Source: Acidimicrobiales bacterium (GTDB taxonomy: Bacteria > Actinomycetota > Acidimicrobiia > Acidimicrobiales > RAAP-2). From it: 43,637 bases of DNA. This document shows positions 35,193-43,146 of this stretch, one piece after another (positions within the stretch are counted from its first letter, which is position 1; each line of letters starts with the position of its first letter). A program made the translations under genes and the position numbers. The stretch covers positions 1 through 43,637 of the forward strand of contig JADGOI010000006.1 in NCBI GenBank assembly GCA_017883075.1. The letters run 5' to 3'. The notes under the pieces are model-generated. The model saw only the letters and a list, made by a program, of their open reading frames with translations, was not told the origin of the DNA and did not search any database.

Positions 35193-36704
35193 ATGCTCGA
35201 CCTCCTCACCGGCTTTGTCGCCGAGTTGCGCGCGGCCGGCATCCCGGTGTCCCTGACCGAGCACCTCGATGCCGCCGAAGCCATGCGCCACGTCCCACTC
35301 GAGGACCGGGAGGGGTTGAAGTACGCACTGGGGGCCAGCCTGGTCAAGTCGTCGACGCATTGGAGAGCGTACGACACGACGTTTGAGATCTACTTCTCCT
35401 TGCGAGGCCCGGAGTATCAGATTGCCGAGAACGAGCTCGAGGAGGACGGCGAGCAAACCGACGAGAGTGATGCGGCCAATCTGGCGGGGCATGGCACCGG
35501 GAAGGGCCGAGGTCGGGGCGGGGGTGGCGGCGGGCAAGAGGGCATGTCTCCCGAAGAGTTGGCGGAGCTCCTCTACAAGGCTCTGCTGGGGGCCAACGAT
35601 TCCATGATTGCCGCGGTGGCCCGCCACGCGGTGGCCAGGTACGCCGGCATGGAGCCGGGGCGCCCGGTGGGAGGGACCTATTACCTCTACCGGACATTGA
35701 GGAACCTCGATCTGGACCGCATCCTCGATCGCCTACTCGACGATGCGCGGGTCGCATCCACCTCACCGACAGCCAAAGATCCGGGAGCCGGCCCAGAGGC
35801 GGACACCGGCGGGCAGGTCACCTTTACCGCATTGGAGGAGCGGCTTCTCCGAGACGAATTCCAATCACGCATCGACCAACTCCGCCATGAGATCGAGAAC
35901 GAGATCCGCCGGCGCCTGGTGGCAGACCGCGGGAGCGAGGCGTTGGCCAAGTCCCTGCGCAAGCCGCTACCCGAGGATGTCGACGTGATGCATGCGACCA
36001 GAGACGAAATGGTCCTGCTCAAGAAGGCGCTGCAACCTCTGTCACGCAAGCTGGCCGTCCGACTGGCCCGCAAACGGCGCCATGGGCGCAAGGGCCCACT
36101 GGACTTTCGCAGCACCGTCCGTCACTCACTGTCGACCGGCGGTGTGCCGCTGGAACCCAAGTTCCGGTATCCCCGGCCGGCCAAACCCGAGATCGTGGTC
36201 ATCGCCGACATCTCGGGCTCGGTGGCGTCCTTCGCCCGGTTCACCCTGCATTTGGTTCATGCCATCAGCTCCCAGTTCTCCAAAGTGCGAAGCTTCGTCT
36301 TCATCGACGGCATCGACGAGGTCAGCCGGTTCTTCGAGAACGTCGATGATCCTGCCGACGCGGTACACCGCATCAATACGGAGGCTGACGTGATCTGGGT
36401 CGATGGTCACTCCGATTACGGTCATGCCCTGACTGTGTTCTGGGAGCGATGGGGAGAAGAGATCACGCCGCGAACCAGCGTGCTGCTCCTCGGTGATGCC
36501 CGCAACAACTACCACGCGTCGCAGGCGTGGGTGGTGAAGGAGCTACAGGATCGCGCCCGACGTGTCTATTGGTTGAATCCTGAACCTCGGGCCTATTGGA
36601 ATTCGGGAGACTCGATAGTGGGTGAGTATGGCGTGCACTGTGACAGCGTCATCGAGTGCCGTACGCTGCGGCAGCTCGAGCAGTTCGTCGGGGAGTTGGC
36701 CTGA
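35193..36704 (+). CDS. VWA domain protein, CoxE-like
   Basis: 503 residues. The N-terminal part (1-110) is helical. A Gly-rich linker (GKGRGRGGGGGGQEG) and a long helical middle follow (LRKPLPEDVDVMHATRDEM). From about residue 325 comes a VWA/CoxE domain with the MIDAS motif IVVIADISGSVASFARF (DxSxS), then VWVDGHSDYGHAL and LLLGDARNNYHA with the remaining ligands. With the upstream MoxR it forms the typical MoxR-VWA pair. AGGAG lies upstream of the ATG. The target is not known. Confidence 0.88.
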   Translation: MLDLLTGFVAELRAAGIPVSLTEHLDAAEAMRHVPLEDREGLKYALGASLVKSSTHWRAYDTTFEIYFSLRGPEYQIAENELEEDGEQTDESDAANLAGHGTGKGRGRGGGGGGQEGMSPEELAELLYKALLGANDSMIAAVARHAVARYAGMEPGRPVGGTYYLYRTLRNLDLDRILDRLLDDARVASTSPTAKDPGAGPEADTGGQVTFTALEERLLRDEFQSRIDQLRHEIENEIRRRLVADRGSEALAKSLRKPLPEDVDVMHATRDEMVLLKKALQPLSRKLAVRLARKRRHGRKGPLDFRSTVRHSLSTGGVPLEPKFRYPRPAKPEIVVIADISGSVASFARFTLHLVHAISSQFSKVRSFVFIDGIDEVSRFFENVDDPADAVHRINTEADVIWVDGHSDYGHALTVFWERWGEEITPRTSVLLLGDARNNYHASQAWVVKELQDRARRVYWLNPEPRAYWNSGDSIVGEYGVHCDSVIECRTLRQLEQFVGELA

Positions 36705-37555
36705 TGCCGCCGGGGACGCCGAAGGGTGGTGATTTCGAGGGACTGGTCGCCGCCCCTCCTGGTGGCATCCGCACCGTGGCAGCGTCCGGGTCTCCAACCA
36801 CCACTCGGTTGGTCCTGGTCCGTCACGGCGAAGCGGAATGCAACGTGTCGGGTGTCTGTGGGGGGATCAACGGGTGCACCGGGCTTACCGCCTTGGGAGT
36901 GCGCCAGGTGGAGGCACTGGCCGGGCGATTGAAGGTGACCGGGGAACTGGCCGGCGCTGACGCCCTCTATGCCAGCCTGTTGCCCCGGGCCATCGAGACA
37001 GCGGAACTGTTGGCCTCGGCACTCAGGTCCACGGGGCCCGACGAACCTCTCGAGCCTTCCCCACCGGTGACGACGGACTGTGGTCTCTGCGAGCTGCACC
37101 CTGGCGAGGCCGATGGGCTCACCTGGGGTGAGTTCAGCGCACAGTATGGGGGCCCCGATTGGGATGAGAACCCGGACGGGGAGATAGCGCCGGGAGGAGA
37201 GAGTTGGACGGGTTTCGTGCTCCGGGTGGCAGGAGCTCTCGAGCGCGTGGCGGCCCGGCATCCCGGTGGTCTGGTGGTGGTGGTGTGCCATGCCGGGGTC
37301 ATCGAGGCGTCGATGCTGTCGATGCTCCCGTTGATGGGAGGTCGGGAGGGGGCCCGGTTGAAACTCCGGACCCGGCACGCCTCGCTCACCACCTGGGAGG
37401 TGGACGAAGGCCGATGGCGCCTACTGGGTTACAACGACGCTTCCCACCTGCATGCTCTCGGTCCGGTGCCGTTCCCGGCTCCGGACCCGGCAGTACCTGC
37501 GGCCGGCATGGCGCCATTGGTGCCATTGGTGCCATTGGTGGATCAACAGGCGTAG
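36704..37555 (+). CDS. Histidine phosphatase family protein
   Basis: 283 residues. The RHG motif LVLVRHGEAECNVSG (about 43-57) with phospho-histidine, then TGLTALGVRQVEALAGRL, SLLPRAIETAELLA and the second catalytic His in VVVCHAGVIEASML. It is of the phosphoglycerate mutase-like (broad phosphatase) type; the substrate is unknown. The first ~40 residues are a Gly/Pro-rich extension without a known domain. The ATG overlaps the CoxE-like stop by one base. The 3' end overlaps the last codons of the secreted repeat gene on the opposite strand by 13 bp and contains three copies of a 9-bp repeat. Confidence 0.85.
   Translation: MPPGTPKGGDFEGLVAAPPGGIRTVAASGSPTTTRLVLVRHGEAECNVSGVCGGINGCTGLTALGVRQVEALAGRLKVTGELAGADALYASLLPRAIETAELLASALRSTGPDEPLEPSPPVTTDCGLCELHPGEADGLTWGEFSAQYGGPDWDENPDGEIAPGGESWTGFVLRVAGALERVAARHPGGLVVVVCHAGVIEASMLSMLPLMGGREGARLKLRTRHASLTTWEVDEGRWRLLGYNDASHLHALGPVPFPAPDPAVPAAGMAPLVPLVPLVDQQA
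37511..37539 (+). repeat. 9-bp tandem repeat, three units
   Basis: GCCATTGGT repeated three times in tandem near the 3' end of the histidine phosphatase gene, coding for PLVPLVPLV. It lies just before the convergent gene's stop. Confidence 0.75.
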
Positions 37556-39138
37556 TCGCCGTCGTAGCCGTTGGCGTTGCTGGTGTACTGGGTCATCCAG
37601 ACCCCGCCTGACGGCAGGTTGCTCCCATGCGCAGCGCCGTACGAATACGCGTTGGCACAATTCTGCTGAGGATTACCCGTGTACCACGCCGCCCACAGGG
37701 GGAGTTGTGGTTGATACGTCCCCACGATGCCGGGCCAGCTGAGGACGCTGGTATAGATCCCGACGTTGTTGACCCCCTCGGCCCTCAGGCCTTCCACCGC
37801 CCCTTGGACAAATGTGGCGTTGGCAGCGGTGTCGCTCGACCACGAAGGGTCGCCTTCGACGTCGAGCCACCACGTCACCGACGTGTTGATACCCGCCGCC
37901 TGGGCCTGCGCGAACGCGTACTGACCGGCGCCATAGCCCGCGTAACACGCATCCTGATCGAAACCGTTGCAGATGGCGGGTCCGGATGTGGTCAGCCCGT
38001 AGGTGAGGTACGTGTACAGGTTGAGCCCGGCCCCGGCCCACGCCGCCTCGCTGGCCAGGCAGGGATTGACATAGCCATAGGACGCGCCGTTGACCTCGAC
38101 GACGCCGATCTGGTGGGGAGGCGGGGGAAGGCTTCCACATTGGTATTTGGAGATGTCGTATCCGGAGGCACCTGATGGATAACTGGGATTGTTCCCGTAT
38201 CCTCCCGTCCCCATCCCCACCGTCGTACCCACGATCGGGGCGTTGAGATGGGGTGGAGCCGAGCCGAAGTAACTCGCGGAGCCGAAGTTGAATACCAGGC
38301 CGGCCGCGTCACTCAACCAGTAGCCGTTGCCGCTCGGCGTGGAGGCGATGGACACGATGGGACGCGAGAGTGACTCGCCGCCGGCGGAGCCGAAGTACGG
38401 GGCGTCCCCGAAGGCGAAGATCCCCCCGTCGCTGGCCACCAGCCAGTAGCCGCCGCCGTTGGAGGAAGCCGCCATGGCGACCACCGGTTGGTTCAGCTTG
38501 AGGGATCCGGTCGATCCGTGGAACGAGGCGTCCCCGAAGGAGAAGATCCCCCCGTCAGTGGCCACCAGCCAGTAGCCCGCACCATCGTTGGTAGGCGCTA
38601 TGGAGACCATTGGGCGGTTGAGAGCGAGCGCGCCGGTCGATCCGTGGAACGAGGCGTCCCCGAAGGAGAAGATCCCCCCGTCACTGGCCACCAGCCAGTA
38701 CCCACCCCCGTCGGGGGTGGCCGCCATACCCACGATCGGCCTGTTGAGACGTTGGCCACCCATCGATCCGTGGAACGAGGCGTTGCCGAAGGAGAAGACC
38801 CCCCCGTCGGAGGCCACCAACCAGTAGCCGCCGGCGCTGGGTGTTGCCGCCATCGCCACGATCGGCATGTTGAGTCGTTGGCCACCCATCGATCCGTAGT
38901 TCGGAAGTCCTCCGAAGGCGAAGATGCCACCGTCGGTGGCCACCAACCAGTACGCCGGGACTGATGTGGACGCTGCCGCCGCCGGGGACGGGGCAACCAC
39001 CGCCACCGGAATGGCCACCGCTCCGAACAGGCAGATCAAACTCGCCACCGCGGCACCGACGAGTTGTCGCGAGCCCCTCAATCGGCGGAAGTTCATGCGT
39101 GTTGCCCCCGAGGGGCGTTGGGCGCGGGCAAAGGTCAT
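37543..39138 (-). CDS. Secreted protein: six 42-residue repeats plus DUF1906 (GH25-like) domain
   Basis: 531 residues. A signal peptide (LVGAAVASLICLFGAVAI) is present; an ATG at 39096 (MNFRRLRGSRQ) would give a more usual signal sequence. Six 42-residue repeats follow (about 63-313) with core YWLVASDGGIFSFGDASFHGS; the sixth is diverged. The C-terminal ~205 residues (from SGYDISKYQCG) match the DUF1906 / glycoside-hydrolase-like domain found in peptidoglycan-acting enzymes; WWLDVEGDPSW carries likely catalytic acids. I infer a wall-modifying enzyme with a repeat module for binding the surface. The repeat resembles that of the 6451-8751 protein. It is convergent with the histidine phosphatase gene, overlapping by 13 bp. 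Confidence 0.82.
   Translation of the reverse strand: MTFARAQRPSGATRMNFRRLRGSRQLVGAAVASLICLFGAVAIPVAVVAPSPAAAASTSVPAYWLVATDGGIFAFGGLPNYGSMGGQRLNMPIVAMAATPSAGGYWLVASDGGVFSFGNASFHGSMGGQRLNRPIVGMAATPDGGGYWLVASDGGIFSFGDASFHGSTGALALNRPMVSIAPTNDGAGYWLVATDGGIFSFGDASFHGSTGSLKLNQPVVAMAASSNGGGYWLVASDGGIFAFGDAPYFGSAGGESLSRPIVSIASTPSGNGYWLSDAAGLVFNFGSASYFGSAPPHLNAPIVGTTVGMGTGGYGNNPSYPSGASGYDISKYQCGSLPPPPHQIGVVEVNGASYGYVNPCLASEAAWAGAGLNLYTYLTYGLTTSGPAICNGFDQDACYAGYGAGQYAFAQAQAAGINTSVTWWLDVEGDPSWSSDTAANATFVQGAVEGLRAEGVNNVGIYTSVLSWPGIVGTYQPQLPLWAAWYTGNPQQNCANAYSYGAAHGSNLPSGGVWMTQYTSNANGYDGDYAC
38198..38953 (-). repeat. Tandem 126-bp coding repeats, minus strand
   Basis: Six in-frame units of about 126 bp within the secreted DUF1906 gene. 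Blocks such as CCGAAGGAGAAGATCCCCCC recur. The amino-acid consensus matches that of the 8.0-8.7 kb repeats. Confidence 0.8.
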
Positions 39139-39165
39139 CAGGTGACGTGTCTCCCAGAATGTGAT

Positions 39166-39197
39166 GGTTTCGGACGGATGTGGACGGTTTCGGACGG
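39166..39197 (-). promoter_or_regulatory. Direct repeats GGTTTCGGACGG, 20 bp apart
   Basis: The 12-bp sequence occurs at 39166-39177 and 39186-39197, upstream of the secreted DUF1906 gene. The 20-bp spacing puts both copies on nearly the same face of the helix, as expected for a two-site operator; no regulator is known. Confidence 0.35.
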
Positions 39198-39329
39198 CTC
39201 CTCGGGTGGGCGCGCCGACATGTCGGATGGTGACCGCATACCGACGCCTGTCCCCCCGGGAACGACACCATTCTGGTATCCAAGGCTGCAGAGGTCAATG
39301 ACCCCCACGTTTGGCAGGTATCGGGACAA

Positions 39330-40688
39330 TCAGGCCCGCAGCAACTCGGCGACGCTGAAGGCCAGGTCAAGGGACTGGCGAGCATTCAACCTCGGGTCGC
39401 AGGTGGTGGTGTACCGCTGCTCGAGTTGACCTTCCACGATGTCCTCGACCCCACCCAGGCACTCGGTGACATCTTCGCCGGTCAACTCCACGTGGACCCC
39501 TCCGGGCCAGGTCCCGGTGGCACGGTGAGCGGCGAAGAACCCCTTGAGTTCGGCGAAAATGTCGTCGAATCGCCGGGTCTTCCGTCCACCGTCGGCGGTG
39601 AACGTGTTCCCGTGCATCGGGTCGCATACCCACAGCACCGGATGGCCCTCATCCCGGACTGCACGGAGGAGGGGAGGCAGCCCGGCTTCGATGGCATTGG
39701 CACCGAATCGGGTGATCAAGGTGAGCCTTCCCGAAATCCGGCCAGGATTGAGCCTTTCGCACAATGCGATGACATCGTCGGGCGTGGCGTTCGGCCCGAC
39801 CTTGGACCCCACCGGGTTGTGGATCCCGGACAGGAATTCGCAGTGGGCCCCGTCGAGTTGGCGAGTCCGCTCGCCAACCCACAGCATGTGGGCCGAGCAG
39901 TCGTACCAGTCATCGGTGAGGGAGTCGCGCCGGGTCAATGCCTCTTCGTAATCGAGAATCAACGCCTCATGGCTCGTCCAGAAGTCCACTTGGTGGAGGG
40001 TGTCCTCACTCGTCAGCTCGATGCCGCACGCCGCCATGAACCTGAGGGCCCGGTCAATGCCTTCGGCAATGTCCTCGAACCGCTTCCCCTGGGTGGAGGA
40101 CGCGACGAACTGCTGGTTCCAGGCATGGACCTGGCCGAGGTCGGCGAATCCACCTTTGGTGAACGCCCTCAACAGATTGAGGGTGGAGACCGCCTGCTGG
40201 TACGCGGTGATGAGTCGATTGGGATCGGGGATTCGGGCGGCAGGGTCGGGAAGGTCGTCGTTGACCATGTGTCCCCGGAAGGACTCGAGGATCTGGTCGC
40301 CCACCTGTTCGGTCGGCGAGGACCTCGGTTTGGCGAATTGTCCGGCAATTCTCCCCAATTTCACGACGGGGACCCCGGCCCCGTAGGTCAGGACGACCGC
40401 CATCTGCAGGATGACCTTGAGCTTGTCCCTGATCCCGTCGGCAGTGAAGTCGGTGAACGACTCGGCGCAGTCGCCTGCCTGCAACAGAAAGGCTCGACCA
40501 TCGACGGCGGCCCCGAGCGCCTGGGTCAGCTGACGGGCTTCGCCGGCGAAGACCAGAGGCGGGAGGGACGAAAGCTGGGCGTTGACCCGCTTCAACTCGC
40601 CGTCATTGGGCCACACCGGCTGTTGGGCGGCGGGCTTCACCCGCCACGAATCGGGGGCCCACGGTGATGACTGGGGGTCGCTCTGCAC
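39330..40688 (-). CDS. 3-deoxy-7-phosphoheptulonate synthase, class II
   Basis: 452 residues of the class II (plant/actinobacterial) DAHP synthase family, which joins phosphoenolpyruvate and erythrose 4-phosphate at the start of the shikimate pathway. Signatures: LPPLVFAGEARQLTQAL, FLLQAGDCAESF with metal Cys, KLGRIAGQFAKPRSS, GRLTLITRFGAN, WVCDPMHGNTF, and GGVHVELTGEDVTECLGG with metal ligands. The GTG start at 40688 has no Shine-Dalgarno but a TACGCT box 6 nt upstream. It is divergent from an F420-type oxidoreductase gene. Confidence 0.95.
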   Translation of the reverse strand: MQSDPQSSPWAPDSWRVKPAAQQPVWPNDGELKRVNAQLSSLPPLVFAGEARQLTQALGAAVDGRAFLLQAGDCAESFTDFTADGIRDKLKVILQMAVVLTYGAGVPVVKLGRIAGQFAKPRSSPTEQVGDQILESFRGHMVNDDLPDPAARIPDPNRLITAYQQAVSTLNLLRAFTKGGFADLGQVHAWNQQFVASSTQGKRFEDIAEGIDRALRFMAACGIELTSEDTLHQVDFWTSHEALILDYEEALTRRDSLTDDWYDCSAHMLWVGERTRQLDGAHCEFLSGIHNPVGSKVGPNATPDDVIALCERLNPGRISGRLTLITRFGANAIEAGLPPLLRAVRDEGHPVLWVCDPMHGNTFTADGGRKTRRFDDIFAELKGFFAAHRATGTWPGGVHVELTGEDVTECLGGVEDIVEGQLEQRYTTTCDPRLNARQSLDLAFSVAELLRA

Positions 40689-40694
40689 GGCACC

Positions 40695-40700
40695 AGCGTA
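40695..40700 (-). promoter_or_regulatory. -10 box TACGCT, leaderless start of the DAHP synthase gene
   Basis: On the minus strand TACGCT ends 6 nt before the GTG at 40688. Confidence 0.5.
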
Positions 40701-40713
40701 AAGCCTTCCGCTC

Positions 40714-40719
40714 TAGGCT
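40714..40719 (+). promoter_or_regulatory. -10 box TAGGCT, leaderless start of the second LLM gene
   Basis: TAGGCT ends 6 nt before the ATG at 40726. The opposing -10 box is only 13 bp away, so the two promoters must overlap. Confidence 0.5.
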
Positions 40720-40725
40720 CGGGCC

Positions 40726-41655
40726 ATGCACCCATTTCGATTTGCTGTTCAGTTGTCGAAAGCCGATGGCGGGGCTTCCTGGCGAAACGTGGCTCGCAAG
40801 GTCGAGGACCTCGGGTACGCGACTCTCTTCATCCCCGATCACTTCGACGACCAGTATGGGCCGTTGGTGGCGCTTACCGTGGCGGCAGAGGCGACCTCCA
40901 CGCTGCGGGTGGGATCTTTGGTGTTCGGCAACGACTACCGGCACCCGGTGGTGTTGGCCAAGGAGATCGCCACGTTGGACCTGATGTCCGAGGGACGGGT
41001 CGAGTTCGGGCTGGGCGCGGGTTGGATGACCAGTGATTACGAGCAGTCGGGGATGGTCGAGGAGTCTCCCGGCGTTCGCATCGGCCGGATGGCCGAAAGT
41101 CTGGCGGTGATGAAGTCGTTGTGGTCTGAAGGCAGCACCACCTTCGAAGGTGAGCACTACCGGATAACGGGGGCAACCGGCACGCCTGTCCCGCATCAGC
41201 GGCCCCATCCACCGATCATCATCGGTGGTGGCGGGAAGAGGGTGCTCGGTATCGCCGGCCGGGAAGCCGACATCGTCGGGGTCAATCCCAGCCTGGCCGC
41301 CGGCTACGTGGGACACGAAGTGATTGCCACCACCGGCGCCGAGTACTACCACCAACGGGTGGAGTGGATCCGCCAGGCCGCCGGCGAGCGATTCGATCAG
41401 ATCGAATTGCAATGTCTGACGTTTGTCGTCCAGATCGTTCCGAACCGACGTGAAGCGGTAGAGCAGATGGCGCAGATGATGTCGAGGACACCCGAGGAGG
41501 TCGAGGAGTCTCCGATCGTCATGATCGGCACCACGGATGAGATCATCGAAAGCCTCCGTCAGCGCCGGGAGGCATTCGGGTTTTCGTACATCGTCGTGCA
41601 CGAAGCCGAAATGGAAGCATTCGCGCCGGTGGTGGCCACCCTCTCCGGGACCTGA
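40726..41655 (+). CDS. LLM-class F420-dependent oxidoreductase, TIGR03621-like
   Basis: 309 residues of the luciferase-like superfamily. FRFAVQLSKADGGASWRNVARKVE at the start, ATLFIPDHFDDQYGPLVAL (about 32-50), LRVGSLVFGNDYRHPVVLAKE, and GRVEFGLGAGWMTSDYEQSG match actinobacterial F420-binding subfamily TIGR03621. IIIGGGGKRVLGIAGREADIVG is the phosphate-binding loop region. The substrate is unknown. It is not close to the TIGR03617-type protein at 929. nadD begins 1 bp after its stop. Confidence 0.87.
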   Translation: MHPFRFAVQLSKADGGASWRNVARKVEDLGYATLFIPDHFDDQYGPLVALTVAAEATSTLRVGSLVFGNDYRHPVVLAKEIATLDLMSEGRVEFGLGAGWMTSDYEQSGMVEESPGVRIGRMAESLAVMKSLWSEGSTTFEGEHYRITGATGTPVPHQRPHPPIIIGGGGKRVLGIAGREADIVGVNPSLAAGYVGHEVIATTGAEYYHQRVEWIRQAAGERFDQIELQCLTFVVQIVPNRREAVEQMAQMMSRTPEEVEESPIVMIGTTDEIIESLRQRREAFGFSYIVVHEAEMEAFAPVVATLSGT

Positions 41656-41656
41656 A

Positions 41657-42256
41657 GTGCCCGGTGAGCCCGCCCGCATCGGGATCTTCGGGGGGACGTT
41701 CGACCCGATCCACACCGGTCACATCGAGGCAGCCGAGGCTGTCTACCGATTGCTCGGACTGGATCGGATGCTGCTGGTGGTGGCGAATGAGCCTTGGCAG
41801 AAGGAGGGGATTCGACCGGTGACGCCGGCCGAGGACCGATACGCCATGGTGGAGGCGGCTACTGAGGGACGACCGGAACTGGAGCCGAGCCGAATCGAGA
41901 TTGAGCGGGGTGGCCCGTCTTACACGGTGGACACGGTCAACGAGTTGCTCAGCCGGGACCCCTCGAGCGAGTTGATCGTGGTGGTCGGCGCTGACGTGGT
42001 CGCTGACCTGCCCACCTGGAAGGATGAGCCGACGTTGCGGAAGATCGTGACCCTGGCTGTGGTGGATCGACCCGGATCAGTCGTTGTGGATTCGCCACCC
42101 GGTTGGCGCTCGGTGAGCGTTCCCGTTGTCCCATTCGATGTATCGAGTACTGAGCTTCGGACGCGGTTGGAAGCCGACTTACCCGTTGATGGCCTGGTCC
42201 CAGACGCGGTTATCCACTGCATCCGGCGTCGAGGTCTGTACGCTACGGGGAGATGA
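41657..42256 (+). CDS. nadD: Nicotinate-nucleotide adenylyltransferase
   Basis: 199 residues from the GTG at 41657, directly after the oxidoreductase stop. It makes deamido-NAD from nicotinate mononucleotide and ATP. IGIFGGTFDPIHTGHIEAAE holds the nucleotidyl-transferase HxGH motif; ANEPWQKEG, GGPSYTVDTVNEL, VVVGADVVADLPTWKD and VSSTELRTRL are the other NadD motifs. The stop overlaps the next start by 4 nt (ATGA). No ribosome site is needed if it is coupled. Confidence 0.95.
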   Translation: MPGEPARIGIFGGTFDPIHTGHIEAAEAVYRLLGLDRMLLVVANEPWQKEGIRPVTPAEDRYAMVEAATEGRPELEPSRIEIERGGPSYTVDTVNELLSRDPSSELIVVVGADVVADLPTWKDEPTLRKIVTLAVVDRPGSVVVDSPPGWRSVSVPVVPFDVSSTELRTRLEADLPVDGLVPDAVIHCIRRRGLYATGR

Positions 42257-42639
42257 GCGAACGGATGACGCTGGGCGAGGACGACACCACCGGGGTGGTC
42301 TTTCCCTCGCTCAGATCGCTTTCCGAGCCCGTATCCCCCGAGACGCCGGCCAGTTCGGAGCCGAATCCTCAACCCAGTCCTGAGCCGGTAAGGTTGGTTC
42401 GCACCGCCAGCCGGAGGATTCTCCGGGAGGAGCGCCGAGAGCGTCAGCGCATAGCGTTGATTTGTGGACTCGTGGTCATCGCCTGCTTGGCGATGACCGT
42501 GTTCATCCTCGGTATGGCTCGTGATCGTCCTGCGGGACCCACCCCGGCCGGGGCCAGTGTGATCGTCGCTCACCCAGCCTTATTCGTTCAGAGTTTGTCC
42601 ATACCCGGCGCCTCGGCGCCAGAAGGAGGCCACCGTTGA
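42253..42639 (+). CDS. Single-helix membrane protein of unknown function
   Basis: 128 residues: a Pro/Ser-rich cytoplasmic half (1-50), a basic stretch RRILREERRERQR (about 53-65), one membrane helix IALICGLVVIACLAMTVFIL (66-85), and a short outside tail. No family is recognised. It overlaps nadD (ATGA) and rsfS (TTGA) by 4 nt each, so it is translated as part of the nadD-rsfS operon. In several actinobacteria an LCP (LytR) gene lies at this place; this protein has only the anchor part and could be a remnant or an unrelated small protein. Confidence 0.7.
   Translation: MSERMTLGEDDTTGVVFPSLRSLSEPVSPETPASSEPNPQPSPEPVRLVRTASRRILREERRERQRIALICGLVVIACLAMTVFILGMARDRPAGPTPAGASVIVAHPALFVQSLSIPGASAPEGGHR
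42623..42629 (+). promoter_or_regulatory. Ribosome site AAGGAGG deciding the rsfS start
   Basis: AAGGAGG lies 6 nt before the TTG at 42636 and supports it as the rsfS start over the later ATG at residue 21. Confidence 0.7.
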
Positions 42640-43037
42640 CATCAGGCGCTGCCACATCGGTCGCAGATCGGTACGAGCCGGCTGTGTCCGACGACATGTT
42701 TGTTGCCGCTCGGGCCGCTGATTCCAAGTCAGACGAGGACACGGTCATTCTGGCTGTGGGCGAGATGTTGGGTATCACCGATGCGTTTGTGATCACCAGC
42801 GGTCGAAATACGCGGCAGGTCAGAACTATCGCCGACGAGGTAGAGCTTCAAGTCAAAGAGGCAGGAGGCCCCGCTCCACTGCGAGTGGAGGGTCTCGATG
42901 ATGCCCGGTGGATTCTGATGGACTACGGGGACTACCTGGTCCATGTGTTCCTCGACGAGGCTCGGGAGTTCTACGACCTCGAGCACCTTTGGACCGATGC
43001 TCCCCGTATCCCCTGGGTTCCTGTTTCAACGGGCTGA
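42636..43037 (+). CDS. rsfS: Ribosome silencing factor RsfS
   Basis: 133 residues from the TTG. The RsfS/Iojap fold: AARAADSKSDEDTVILAVGE, ITDAFVITSGRNTRQVRTIAD, ARWILMDYGDYLVHVFLDEAREFYDLEHLW. It binds uL14 and blocks joining of the ribosomal subunits when nutrients are short. The TTG overlaps the previous stop (TTGA) and has a strong ribosome site. An inverted repeat follows its stop. Confidence 0.95.
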   Translation: MTSGAATSVADRYEPAVSDDMFVAARAADSKSDEDTVILAVGEMLGITDAFVITSGRNTRQVRTIADEVELQVKEAGGPAPLRVEGLDDARWILMDYGDYLVHVFLDEAREFYDLEHLWTDAPRIPWVPVSTG

Positions 43038-43048
43038 GATTCAATACC

Positions 43049-43067
43049 GACCGCCATGTCGGCGGTC
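43049..43067 (+). terminator. Hairpin after rsfS
   Basis: GACCGCC (43049-43055) and GGCGGTC (43061-43067) form a 7-bp stem with loop ATGTC, followed by TTGG. The T run is minimal, so termination strength is uncertain; its place 12 bp after the rsfS stop fits an operon end. Confidence 0.55.
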
Positions 43068-43146
43068 TTGGCATGGATGGGCGCCCGTCGGGCATCGCAC
43101 TGGCTGGTCCGGGCTGGTCCGATCCGGTGTGATCCGGTGAGAAGGC

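Noticed and set aside
43102-43140. Short direct repeats (GGCTGGTCCG twice, GATCCGGTG twice) before the HNH gene's end
   Set aside because: Two short copies each in GC-rich DNA; too weak to call an attachment site or array.
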